10,011 nt of DNA from Deltaproteobacteria bacterium (GTDB lineage: Bacteria > Desulfobacterota > Desulfobacteria > Desulfobacterales > JAUVKB01): contig JAUVKB010000072.1 in assembly GCA_030596405.1 (NCBI GenBank), positions 1 through 10,011 of the forward strand, in the 5' to 3' direction. Made by a program: the position numbers and the translations under genes. The notes beneath the pieces are model-generated. The model was not told the origin of the DNA, ran no database searches, and saw only the letters and a program-made list of their open reading frames with translations. Positions within the stretch are counted from its first letter, which is position 1; the number at the start of each line of letters is the position of its first letter. Shown here in pieces: positions 1 through 6,236 of this stretch.

Positions 1-1
1 C

Positions 2-214
2 GAAAAATTTCCAGGGCCGATTGTCCTGATGCCTGACAAGGGGAATAATAAAGTGGAAAGCGCCCATATAAGGCTGGCTGCGTCCATATGCGCAGGTTAC
101 AGCAAAGCCCCGATAAACGAGCCGGCAAATATAAAGGTTATAACCCATAACGGACGGAAAAGCGTAAGCATGACAGGGATTTTGCCTGAGAAAATCAGGC
201 GGTTTTTGATATAG
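2..214 (+). CDS. 3' end of a gene, possibly a tRNA-thiolation-type protein with NFACT-R-like C-terminus
   Basis: An open frame enters from the left edge with no stop and ends at TAG 212-214, leaving the last 71 residues of a longer protein. An internal ATG at 29 is very unlikely to be the real start, because the same frame is open back to base 2 and the peptide before it (EKFPGPIVL) continues the same pattern. Visible features are a GPIVLMP strand and an AASICAGYSKAP segment. These resemble the C-terminal RNA-binding (NFACT-R-like) tail that I recall on thiouridine synthase-like proteins of Desulfobacterota, where an A..I.A.YS motif recurs. That match is from memory and weak. No catalytic motif is present in this fragment, so the enzyme activity cannot be read here. 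The coding end overlaps the convergent rlmN end by 20 bases. Confidence 0.6.
   Translation, partial: EKFPGPIVLMPDKGNNKVESAHIRLAASICAGYSKAPINEPANIKVITHNGRKSVSMTGILPEKIRRFLI
184..207 (+). terminator. Possible intrinsic terminator hairpin at the convergent gene ends
   Basis: GCCTGA (184-189) and TCAGGC (195-200) form a perfect 6-bp inverted repeat around a GAAAA loop. It is followed by GG and a five-T run (203-207). This has the shape of a rho-independent terminator for plus-strand transcription. It lies just before the TAG (212-214) of the upstream gene, so RNA ending at the T-run would lack the stop codon; the stem is also short. On the minus strand the repeat spans the rlmN stop codon, but no T-run follows there. 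I call it weakly. Confidence 0.25.
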
Positions 215-1259
215 GCGCTGAATTGGCGCTTAACTGACCGCAGGCGGCCGAAATATCCTGTCCTTTGCTGCGGCGGATGACGGTGGTATAATTGTTGGCG
301 TGCAGGATTTCCCGGAAGTTATAAATTGTAGATTCTTCAGGTCTTTTATAGGCGCTTTTTTCATGTTCATTAAAAGGTATAAGATTTATTTTTGCTTTAA
401 CCGGCCTGAGAAGTTTTGCCAGGCGGTTTGCGTCATCTGCTGAATCGTTTATCCCTTTGATGAGGATATATTCAAAGGTAATCCTGCGGCGCGGCTTTAA
501 GTCGCAGGTGCGGCATGCGTCAATGAGTTGCTTTACCGGATATTTTCGGTTGATCGGCATGAGCGTGCTTCGGGTTTTATCGTCTGTTGCGTTTAGAGAT
601 ACAGCCAGGTTTATATCGGTATCCCGGCAAATGTCGGACAGCTTGGGGATAATGCCCGCAGTGGACACGGTAATCCTCCGGCTTGAAAAATCGAGACCGG
701 AATTTTTGTCCGTTATCTGACAAATGGCGCCTACGACATTTTTATAATTTGCCAAAGGCTCGCCCATTCCCATAAAGACTATGTTGGTCATTTTTTTCGG
801 ATCTGCGAGATCGTTACGTATGTCCCGCACCTGGGCGATAATTTCTCCTCTTGTGAGATTTCGTATAAAACCGCCTTTGGCGGTTAAGCAGAAAGTACAC
901 CCCTGAGCGCAGCCCACCTGGCTTGAAACACAAAGCGTATAATGATCCTTTTCCGGGATAAGCACACTTTCAATGTGATTTTTGTCACTTAACTCAAGAA
1001 GGTATTTTATGGAACCGTCATTTGATCTTTCGATCTTCTTTTTTACAAGGCGATCGATGCTAAAGTGCTGTGACAGGAGTTTTCTGGTGGCTTTTTGCAG
1101 ATCGGTCATAGCATCGAACGTATCTGCCTGCCGCAGATAGATCCATTTAAGAATCTGGTTGGTGCGATATGGCTTAATGCCGTGTTTTTCAAGCCACAGA
1201 GAAATTTCCTGGTTTGAAAGTTCCTTGATGTCTGTCTTGTCTGGGATTATAATATCCAT
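195..1259 (-). CDS. rlmN: Dual-specificity 23S rRNA/tRNA (adenine C2)-methyltransferase RlmN
   Basis: This is a radical-SAM methyltransferase. Known family members methylate C2 of A2503 in 23S rRNA and of A37 in some tRNAs, through a methyl-cysteine intermediate and a [4Fe-4S] cluster. With the ATG at 1259 the protein is 354 residues, close to the usual size. The cluster motif C117-x3-C121-x2-C124 follows the LCVSSQVG strand. C110 and C340 (in SAACGQL) match the two further conserved cysteines, and the FMGMGEPLANY motif is at 162-172. The frame extends upstream to a TTG at 1316, which would add 19 residues. I prefer the ATG because the TTG has no ribosome site and directly abuts a TATAAT box at 1322-1317, and because family similarity begins after the ATG. 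The ATG has only a weak GGAAAG close upstream. The gene is divergent from ffh and converges with the left-edge gene. Confidence 0.96.
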   Translation of the reverse strand: MDIIIPDKTDIKELSNQEISLWLEKHGIKPYRTNQILKWIYLRQADTFDAMTDLQKATRKLLSQHFSIDRLVKKKIERSNDGSIKYLLELSDKNHIESVLIPEKDHYTLCVSSQVGCAQGCTFCLTAKGGFIRNLTRGEIIAQVRDIRNDLADPKKMTNIVFMGMGEPLANYKNVVGAICQITDKNSGLDFSSRRITVSTAGIIPKLSDICRDTDINLAVSLNATDDKTRSTLMPINRKYPVKQLIDACRTCDLKPRRRITFEYILIKGINDSADDANRLAKLLRPVKAKINLIPFNEHEKSAYKRPEESTIYNFREILHANNYTTVIRRSKGQDISAACGQLSANSAPISKTA

Positions 1260-1316
1260 TCTTTCCGGTTTTGGGAAAAGATCCTGAAAAAATCGGTCAT
1301 TTTTCAGTGGTGTCAA

Positions 1317-1322
1317 ATTATA
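1317..1322 (-). promoter_or_regulatory. Candidate -10 box for rlmN
   Basis: Read on the minus strand, bases 1322-1317 are a perfect TATAAT. The expected start of transcription would be near 1310, giving a leader of about 50 bases before the rlmN ATG at 1259. No convincing -35 hexamer is seen at 16-18 bases upstream (AACATT and similar), so the site is only a candidate. The region is AT-rich, and TATAAT by chance is possible. Confidence 0.3.
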
Positions 1323-1355
1323 TATTTAGCTTTAGCCGCAATGTTGTTATTTTTC

Positions 1356-1384
1356 TTGACATAACATAATTTCAATATTATTTT
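1356..1384 (+). promoter_or_regulatory. Candidate sigma70-type promoter of the ffh–rsmI operon
   Basis: TTGACA at 1356-1361 is a perfect -35 hexamer. A 17-base spacer leads to TATTTT at 1379-1384, which keeps the key T, A and last T of the -10 consensus. Transcription would begin near 1390-1392, about 27 bases before the ffh ATG. An AGGGG ribosome site (1406-1410) lies inside that leader. No comparably good promoter is seen before the following genes, which fits one long transcript. Confidence 0.6.
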
Positions 1385-1417
1385 CAAGGTTTTAGTCATG
1401 GATATAGGGGCGGTTTT

Positions 1418-2749
1418 ATGTTTGATAGTTTAAGCGACAGGTTAAACGCTGTATTTAAAAAGCTTAAAGGCCACGGTAAATTATCGGAAAAAAATATCGA
1501 GGAGGGCTTAAGGGAGGTCCGTATGGCCCTTCTTGAGGCTGATGTCCACTATAAGGTTGTAAAAAAACTTGTTTCCGATATAAAAAAGAGGGCTCTCGGC
1601 AAGGAGGTTATGGCGAGTCTGACACCGGGTCAGCAGGTAATAAAGATAGTAAATGAAGAGCTGACCGGGCTTATGGGTTCTCATAACGAGGGCTTAAACA
1701 CTACAGGGACAAAGCCCGTATCTATAATGCTGGTCGGCCTGCAGGGCTCCGGCAAAACCACCACCGCCGGAAAGCTTGCTTTTTTTTTAAGGGCTAAGGG
1801 GAATAAACCCTATCTTGTCCCGGTGGACGTTTACCGGCCGGCTGCTATCGATCAATTAAAAAAACTCGGGGCACAATTGTCCGTTCCCGTGTTTCCTTCC
1901 GATGCAAATATGGATCCGGTACGGATATGTCTGGATGCTGTGAAGGCGGCGCAAAAAGAGGGGTGCGACACTTTAATCCTTGACACCGCCGGGCGGCTGC
2001 ATGTTGATGAAAAATTGATGGCGGAGCTTTGCAATATCAAGGATTCGGTTAAGCCGTCGGACATTCTCCTTGTAGCTGATGCCATGACGGGCCAGGACGC
2101 TGTAAATATAGCCGGGTCATTTGACGACGCTCTTGATATAGGCGGTATTATTCTTTCAAAGATAGATGGAGATGCTCGTGGCGGTGCGGCGCTATCCATC
2201 AAGGCAGTGACCGGGAAACCGGTAAAATTTGTCGGTACAGGTGAAAAATCCGGCGATCTGGAACTTTTTCATCCTGAAAGGATGTCCTCAAGGATACTGG
2301 GTATGGGGGATGTCCTTACCATGATAGAAAAGGCCGAGTCGCTGGTCGATGAGAAAAAGGCGGTTGAACTTGAAAAGAAATTAAGGAAAAACCAGTTTAC
2401 GCTGGAAGATTTTCGGGATCAGATGGCGCAGATACGCAAGATGGGTTCGTTAAAGGATCTTATAGGTATGATTCCGGGGATGGGTAAGGTCAAGCAACTG
2501 AAAAATTTAAGCGTTGATGAAAAAGAGTTAATTCGGATAGAATCGATCATAAACTCAATGACCCCCCAGGAGCGGCGTCATCATAACATAATAAACGGCA
2601 GTCGCAGGAAAAGAATTGCAAAGGGGAGCGGTAATAGTGTACAGGATGTAAACAGGCTTATGAAAAATTACGCTCAGGTTCTTAAAATGTTAAAAAAAAT
2701 CAACAAAGGCGGTATGCGCGGGCTGGGCCGGGGCATGTTGCCGTTTTGA
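1418..2749 (+). CDS. ffh: Signal recognition particle protein Ffh (SRP54)
   Basis: Ffh is the GTPase subunit of the signal recognition particle. It binds 4.5S RNA and signal sequences of nascent membrane proteins and docks with FtsY at the inner membrane. The 443 residues hold the expected order: an N-domain helical bundle (about 1-90), a G domain with P-loop GLQGSGKTT (107-115), DTAGR (189-193), SKID in the TKxD position (247-250) and DARGG (252-256), then a methionine-rich M domain (about 296-443). The M domain shows the finger-loop segment with MIPGMG (351-356) and the 4.5S RNA-binding SRRKRIAKGSG (395-405). Length is normal. The ATG has AGGGG seven bases upstream. It is the first gene of the operon, and rpsP follows after 13 bases. 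No 4.5S RNA gene is seen nearby. Confidence 0.98.
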   Translation: MFDSLSDRLNAVFKKLKGHGKLSEKNIEEGLREVRMALLEADVHYKVVKKLVSDIKKRALGKEVMASLTPGQQVIKIVNEELTGLMGSHNEGLNTTGTKPVSIMLVGLQGSGKTTTAGKLAFFLRAKGNKPYLVPVDVYRPAAIDQLKKLGAQLSVPVFPSDANMDPVRICLDAVKAAQKEGCDTLILDTAGRLHVDEKLMAELCNIKDSVKPSDILLVADAMTGQDAVNIAGSFDDALDIGGIILSKIDGDARGGAALSIKAVTGKPVKFVGTGEKSGDLELFHPERMSSRILGMGDVLTMIEKAESLVDEKKAVELEKKLRKNQFTLEDFRDQMAQIRKMGSLKDLIGMIPGMGKVKQLKNLSVDEKELIRIESIINSMTPQERRHHNIINGSRRKRIAKGSGNSVQDVNRLMKNYAQVLKMLKKINKGGMRGLGRGMLPF

Positions 2750-2762
2750 TGGAGAAACAAAA

Positions 2763-3017
2763 ATGTCAGTTAAAATCAGATTGGCCAGGCACGGCGCAAA
2801 AAAGAGACCATTTTATCGAATTGTCGTGGCTGACAGTAAATGCCCGAGAGACGGCAGGTACCTTGAAATTGTAGGCACATATAATCCCTTGCCCGATTCG
2901 GTTGAAGTTACGCTGAAAAGTGAGCGGATTAAATACTGGATGGGGCAGGGCGCTATTGCGTCAGACACGGTTAAAAGCCTTTTAAAAAAAGAGGTCTTTC
3001 CTGCTGAATCTGCATAG
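2763..3017 (+). CDS. rpsP: 30S ribosomal protein S16
   Basis: S16 is a small-subunit protein that binds 16S rRNA and helps 30S assembly. The 84-residue product has the usual length and the hallmark start SVKIRLARHGAKKRPFYRIVVADS, written here in part as VKIRLARHGAKKRPFYRIVV (residues 3-22). The conserved DGRYLEIVGTYNP segment and the RIKYWMGQGA helix follow. The start ATG is preceded by GGAGA about seven bases upstream, in the 13-base gap after ffh. The order ffh-rpsP with khpA and rimM next is a conserved arrangement for translation genes. Confidence 0.98.
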   Translation: MSVKIRLARHGAKKRPFYRIVVADSKCPRDGRYLEIVGTYNPLPDSVEVTLKSERIKYWMGQGAIASDTVKSLLKKEVFPAESA

Positions 3018-3067
3018 CATTTTTTATACCTTTAATTCTAAAACAGCCGACATAAGGAGATGGAGCT

Positions 3068-3298
3068 ATGAAAGATCTTATCAAGTATATCGCCCAGGCA
3101 CTGGTTGACAATCCGGAAGATGTCTCGGTTTCAGAGATAGAGGGAAGCCAAACTTCTGTGATAGAATTAAAGGTGGCCAAAGAGGACCTGGGAAAGGTTA
3201 TCGGAAAGCAGGGCAGGACCGCCAGGGCGATGCGAACCATATTGAGCGCTGCGTCCGCCAAGGTGAAGAAACGGACTGTCCTTGAAATTATAGAATAA
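3068..3298 (+). CDS. khpA: KH-domain RNA-binding protein KhpA (YlqC family)
   Basis: This small single KH-domain protein belongs to the YlqC/KhpA family, known from other bacteria to bind RNA and to pair with KhpB (Jag/EloR), with effects on cell division and RNA stability. The 76 residues are almost only the KH fold. The GxxG loop is GKQG (46-49) in GKVIGKQGRTARAMR, and a basic C-terminal strand ends at VLEIIE. Length is typical. The start is well set by AAGGAGA about ten bases before the ATG. The 50-base gap after rpsP has no hairpin that I can see. It lies between rpsP and rimM, the common position in many phyla, which suggests a role in translation or ribosome assembly; whether a KhpB partner exists cannot be seen here. 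Confidence 0.93.
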   Translation: MKDLIKYIAQALVDNPEDVSVSEIEGSQTSVIELKVAKEDLGKVIGKQGRTARAMRTILSAASAKVKKRTVLEIIE

Positions 3299-3312
3299 CC
3301 GAATGCTGCTTC

Positions 3313-3840
3313 ATGGAAAAAGATGATTTTCTCCTGATCGGAAAGATTGTCGGCGTTCATGGTGTCATGGGGGTCGTCAAGGTATATTCTTATGCCGAGT
3401 CTTTGTCTGTTTTCAAGCCGAACCGTTTGATCAGAGTAACAGACCCAAAAGGAATAGAAAAAACGCATATCGTAGACTGGGTCAAACCTCACAAGCGGAT
3501 TATTCTTTTATCCTTAAAGGGTATAGAAAGTCTTGGCATGGCCAAAACTCTTGTAGGTTCAGAACTTTTTATCGAAAAAGAAAAACTTTCCGAGCCGGAA
3601 GAAGGAACCTATTTTTGGTTTGATATTATCGGGCTTTGTGTTTATACGAGCGACGGAGATTACATAGGCCGTGTTGAATCGATCATATCAACGGGGAGCA
3701 ACGATGTCTATGTCGTTAAAAATCATGGAAAATATCCGGATAAAGATGCTGAGATTCTGATTCCGGCCATTGAATCCGTGGTTGTCGGCATTGACCTTGA
3801 GAATAAAAGAATGGAGGTGAATCTTCCGGAAGGTTTGTAG
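3313..3840 (+). CDS. rimM: 16S rRNA maturation factor RimM
   Basis: RimM helps late 30S assembly around the 16S 3' domain head and binds S19. The 175-residue product has the usual size and two domains. The N-terminal beta-barrel begins at FLLIGKIVGVHGVMGVVKV (6-24). The C-terminal PRC barrel holds YFWFDIIGL (100-108), GSNDVYVV (128-135) and EILIPAIESVV (147-157), all hallmark strands. The ATG at 3313 comes 14 bases after khpA. The gap has no good Shine-Dalgarno sequence, so reinitiation after khpA is plausible. No other in-frame start fits better. The linked trmD follows after seven bases, the usual rimM-trmD pairing. Confidence 0.97.
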   Translation: MEKDDFLLIGKIVGVHGVMGVVKVYSYAESLSVFKPNRLIRVTDPKGIEKTHIVDWVKPHKRIILLSLKGIESLGMAKTLVGSELFIEKEKLSEPEEGTYFWFDIIGLCVYTSDGDYIGRVESIISTGSNDVYVVKNHGKYPDKDAEILIPAIESVVVGIDLENKRMEVNLPEGL

Positions 3841-3847
3841 GGGTAAT

Positions 3848-4636
3848 ATGGATTTTATCGTCCTGACTATTTTTCCGGAAATGTTTGTCCCGTTCATAGA
3901 GTATGGTATTGTCAGAAAAGCGGTAGAGCAGAAAAATATTTCCGTTAAAGCCGTTAATATCAGGGAATTTGCAGAAGGCAGGCACAGGGTTACAGACGAC
4001 AGGCCCTATGGCGGCGGTTGCGGAATGGTTATGAAGCCCGAACCTGTTGCTTATGCCATTAAAGCGGCCAAAAAAGAGAATCAGGATCTAAAGACGATCC
4101 TTTTAACGCCGCAGGGAAAGACCTTTAACCAGAATATCGCCCGTGAATTTGCGTTGTTTAACGGTCTGATTTTTGTCTGTGGTCGATATGAAGGCGTTGA
4201 TGAGCGTATTTGTCACGATTTCATCGATTATGAAATTTCCATTGGTGACTATGTGCTCACAGGCGGTGATACCGCGGCCATGGTTATAATTGACGCTGTA
4301 ACAAGATTGATTCCCGGAGTACTCGGCGGGGCGGAATCGGCGCAAAAGGATTCTTTTTCAGACAATCTTCTGGAGCATGCTCACTATACAAGACCGCGTG
4401 ATTTTCAAGATTCAGGGGTTCCGGACGTGCTCCTGTCCGGCAATCACAAGGAGATTGAAAAATGGCGGCATGAAACGTCGCTTATACGTACTTTTCTTAA
4501 AAGACCTGACCTGTTGAAAAACAGGCAGTTAAGCAGTCCGGAAGTGGAAATTTTGAGAAGATGGTGCATCGATATTGAAAAAATTATCCGGTCCCAATCT
4601 TTACATGGCGCTGACACACTATCCGGTAGTCAATAA
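3848..4636 (+). CDS. trmD: tRNA (guanine37-N1)-methyltransferase TrmD
   Basis: TrmD uses S-adenosylmethionine to make m1G37 beside the anticodon, which prevents +1 frameshifting; it is normally essential and dimeric. The 262 residues start with the family signature DFIVLTIFPEMF. They contain RPYGGGCGM (52-60), the trefoil-knot segments LTPQGKTF (86-93), CGRYEGVDER (111-120) and SIGDYVLTGGD (131-141), then R153. D168 in KDSFSDNLLE aligns with the catalytic Asp169 of E. coli TrmD by my reading, and HYTRP (179-183) follows. The C-terminal domain has LLSGNHKEIEKWR. The ATG has only a GGGG close upstream, in a seven-base gap after rimM. Its 3' end overlaps the next gene in a different frame, by 62 or 32 bases depending on that gene's start. 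Confidence 0.98.
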   Translation: MDFIVLTIFPEMFVPFIEYGIVRKAVEQKNISVKAVNIREFAEGRHRVTDDRPYGGGCGMVMKPEPVAYAIKAAKKENQDLKTILLTPQGKTFNQNIAREFALFNGLIFVCGRYEGVDERICHDFIDYEISIGDYVLTGGDTAAMVIIDAVTRLIPGVLGGAESAQKDSFSDNLLEHAHYTRPRDFQDSGVPDVLLSGNHKEIEKWRHETSLIRTFLKRPDLLKNRQLSSPEVEILRRWCIDIEKIIRSQSLHGADTLSGSQ

Positions 4637-5168
4637 AAACGGTGATATTATCACGTCCGCCGTGACCAATCTTGACTTGCACGATATGGCAAGAGCGGGA
4701 AAGACTTACGGGGTGCGTGCGTTTTATGTGGTCACTCCGCTTGAAGACCAAAAAACGCTAATTAAAAGGATTGTTTCACACTGGGTAAGCGGAATGGGCG
4801 CAAAGTATAATCCAAAACGGCGTGAAGCATTGGAACTGATCTGCACCAGGGATTCTTTAGAAGAGGTTATCGACCATATCGGTCTTGAAAATGAAAATTT
4901 ACCAAAAACCGTTGTTACATGTGCAAGAGAGGTTCCCGGAAGGATAGGTTTTAAAAAATTTCGTAAAATGCTTAAGCAGGGTGATCCCTACCTTTTGGTT
5001 TTTGGAACTGCCTGGGGACTTTCCGATGATTGTATATCCAAAGCAGATTACGTTTTAGATCCGATTAAGGGGAATTCTGATTACAACCACCTTTCGGTCC
5101 GATCAGCCGCATCGATTATACTCGACAGGCTGCTTGGAGGCAACCTGTTTGGAAGCAATGGCGAATAA
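4575..5168 (+). CDS. SPOUT-type SAM-dependent RNA methyltransferase of unknown target (PF09936-like)
   Basis: I recognise this as the family of SAM-dependent RNA methyltransferases often encoded next to trmD and rplS (Pfam PF09936 from memory). Its substrate is not known to me. The N-terminal part has LYMALTHYPVVNKNG (9-23) and SAVTNLDLHDMARAG (28-42), then TYGVRAFYVVTPLEDQ (44-59). The C-terminal part shows SPOUT knot features: LVFGTAWGLSDD (141-152), ADYVLDPI (157-164) and YNHLSVRSAASIILDRL (170-186). Two starts are possible: TTG 4575 (197 residues) or ATG 4605 (187 residues). I chose the TTG because the NLY before the ATG looks like part of the conserved first strand; neither start has a good ribosome site. 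It overlaps trmD and is probably translationally coupled to it. Family confidence is high, while the start and target are uncertain. Confidence 0.9.
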   Translation: MKKLSGPNLYMALTHYPVVNKNGDIITSAVTNLDLHDMARAGKTYGVRAFYVVTPLEDQKTLIKRIVSHWVSGMGAKYNPKRREALELICTRDSLEEVIDHIGLENENLPKTVVTCAREVPGRIGFKKFRKMLKQGDPYLLVFGTAWGLSDDCISKADYVLDPIKGNSDYNHLSVRSAASIILDRLLGGNLFGSNGE

Positions 5169-5184
5169 CGGGGCGAATAACGGT
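5161..5184 (+). repeat. 12-base tandem duplication across a stop codon
   Basis: GCGAATAACGGG (5161-5172) is followed directly by GCGAATAACGGT (5173-5184), matching at 11 of 12 positions. The first copy contains the TAA stop (5166-5168) of the SPOUT methyltransferase gene, and the second lies in the leader of rplS. It looks like a small slippage duplication. No regulatory role can be read from it. Confidence 0.7.
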
Positions 5185-5215
5185 TTTTAAAAAAGTTTTG
5201 TATATGGGAGAAGTT

Positions 5216-5563
5216 ATGAACACGATTGAACAGCTTGGAAGAGAAATGATGAGGGATGATCTGCCGGACTTTGCTTCCGGTGATACGGTTAAAGTCCATG
5301 TAAAGATAAAAGAAGGTGAAAAAGAACGTATTCAGGTTTTTCAGGGCGTTGTAATAAGCAAGAAAAAAGGTTTGGCTGATGCTACATTCACCGTAAGAAA
5401 AGTTTCATACGGGATAGGGGTTGAACGTATTTTCCCTCTGCACTCACCTCTTGTAAACAAAATAGAAATTGTCGCACACGGCAAGGTTCGCCGGTCGAAG
5501 ATTTATTACCTGCGCAAGCTGAAAGGCAAGGCTGCAAGGATAAAAGAACGCCGTATAAATTAA
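5216..5563 (+). CDS. rplS: 50S ribosomal protein L19
   Basis: L19 is a large-subunit protein at the 30S-50S interface. With the ATG at 5216 the product is 115 residues, the usual length, and it begins MNTIEQLGREMMRDDLPDF, as family members do. The conserved GDTVKVHVKIKEGEKERIQ, FQGVVISKKK and the basic tail with SKIYYLRKLKGKAARIKERR all follow. The frame stays open upstream to a TTG at 5198 and an ATG at 5204. The start at 5216 is preferred because GGGAG (5206-5210) sits five bases before it, inside that extension. The 47-base gap after the SPOUT gene includes the second copy of a 12-base tandem repeat. rnhB begins ten bases downstream. Confidence 0.98.
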   Translation: MNTIEQLGREMMRDDLPDFASGDTVKVHVKIKEGEKERIQVFQGVVISKKKGLADATFTVRKVSYGIGVERIFPLHSPLVNKIEIVAHGKVRRSKIYYLRKLKGKAARIKERRIN

Positions 5564-5573
5564 ATATTATACC

Positions 5574-6185
5574 ATGGGACACAACAACCTGTGGACATTT
5601 GAAATAGAAGCCCGGGAAGACGGCTTTACGGCAATTGCCGGTATAGACGAGGCTGGTCGGGGTCCCCTGGCCGGCCCGGTTGTCTCTGCGGCTGTTATTT
5701 TGCCTATTGCTTTTCCTGTCGCCGGTGTAACGGATTCAAAAAAATTAACTCCAAAAAAACGGGCTTATCTTTACGAAGAAATTTATTCCCATGCAGTCGC
5801 CATAGGTATAGGTATTGTTGACCACATGGAAATAGATCGGATTAACATACTTAATGCATCACTTGCTTCCATGTCCATGGCGGTCGACAATCTTTTCCCA
5901 CAGCCGGATTATCTTCTCATAGACGGCCCTTTTCCTGTTTCTTCGGTTCTGCCGCAGAAACCGGTTAAAAAAGGCGACTCTCTTAGCATCTCTATTGCCG
6001 CCGCATCTATTGTTGCCAAGGTAACCAGGGACAGACTGATGGAAAAATATCATCAGGATTACCCCCTCTTCGGATTTTCCAAACACAAGGGCTATCCGAC
6101 CAAAGCCCATAAAGAAGCTATAAAAAAATACGGGTGTTGTCCGATTCACAGAACCACTTTTAAAGGGGTTAAGGAATTTTTATAG
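5574..6185 (+). CDS. rnhB: Ribonuclease HII
   Basis: RNase HII cuts RNA in RNA-DNA hybrids and starts removal of single ribonucleotides misplaced in DNA. The 203-residue protein has the full acidic active site: D25 and E26 in GIDEAGRGPLAGPV, D117 in LLIDGP, and D135 in KKGDSLSISIAAASIVAKV. The GRG motif (28-30), TDSKKL (53-58) and YPLFGFSKHKGYPT (163-176) are also family hallmarks. Length is typical. The ATG lies ten bases after the rplS stop, with no visible Shine-Dalgarno sequence (TAAATATTATACC), so reinitiation after rplS is likely. The rplS-rnhB link is common in bacteria; it is a DNA repair gene riding in a translation operon. Confidence 0.97.
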   Translation: MGHNNLWTFEIEAREDGFTAIAGIDEAGRGPLAGPVVSAAVILPIAFPVAGVTDSKKLTPKKRAYLYEEIYSHAVAIGIGIVDHMEIDRINILNASLASMSMAVDNLFPQPDYLLIDGPFPVSSVLPQKPVKKGDSLSISIAAASIVAKVTRDRLMEKYHQDYPLFGFSKHKGYPTKAHKEAIKKYGCCPIHRTTFKGVKEFL

Positions 6186-6236
6186 TATATGGCGTAGCGA
6201 TTTTTGACTGTTTAAGCGTGTTTTACGGAGGTTTTA

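Noticed and set aside
215..230. GGCGCT repeated at 215-220 and 225-230 near the convergent ends
   Set aside because: It is a short direct repeat inside rlmN coding sequence, has no T-run, and is easily due to chance.
1260..1316. N-terminal extension of rlmN to the TTG at 1316
   Set aside because: There is no ribosome site, the TTG abuts a TATAAT box, and the ATG at 1259 already gives a normal-length protein.
2971..3492. 173-codon open frame on the minus strand across khpA and rimM
   Set aside because: It lies opposite well-supported genes, its protein has no recognisable family pattern, and no ribosome site or operon partner supports it.
5198..5215. Longer L19 starting at TTG 5198 or ATG 5204
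   Set aside because: The extension contains the ribosome site (GGGAG) for the ATG at 5216, which gives the canonical MNTIEQL start.
6204..6232. Promoter before yraN based on TTGACT at 6204-6209
   Set aside because: No -10-like hexamer lies at 16-18 bases; that position is occupied by the GGAGG ribosome site.
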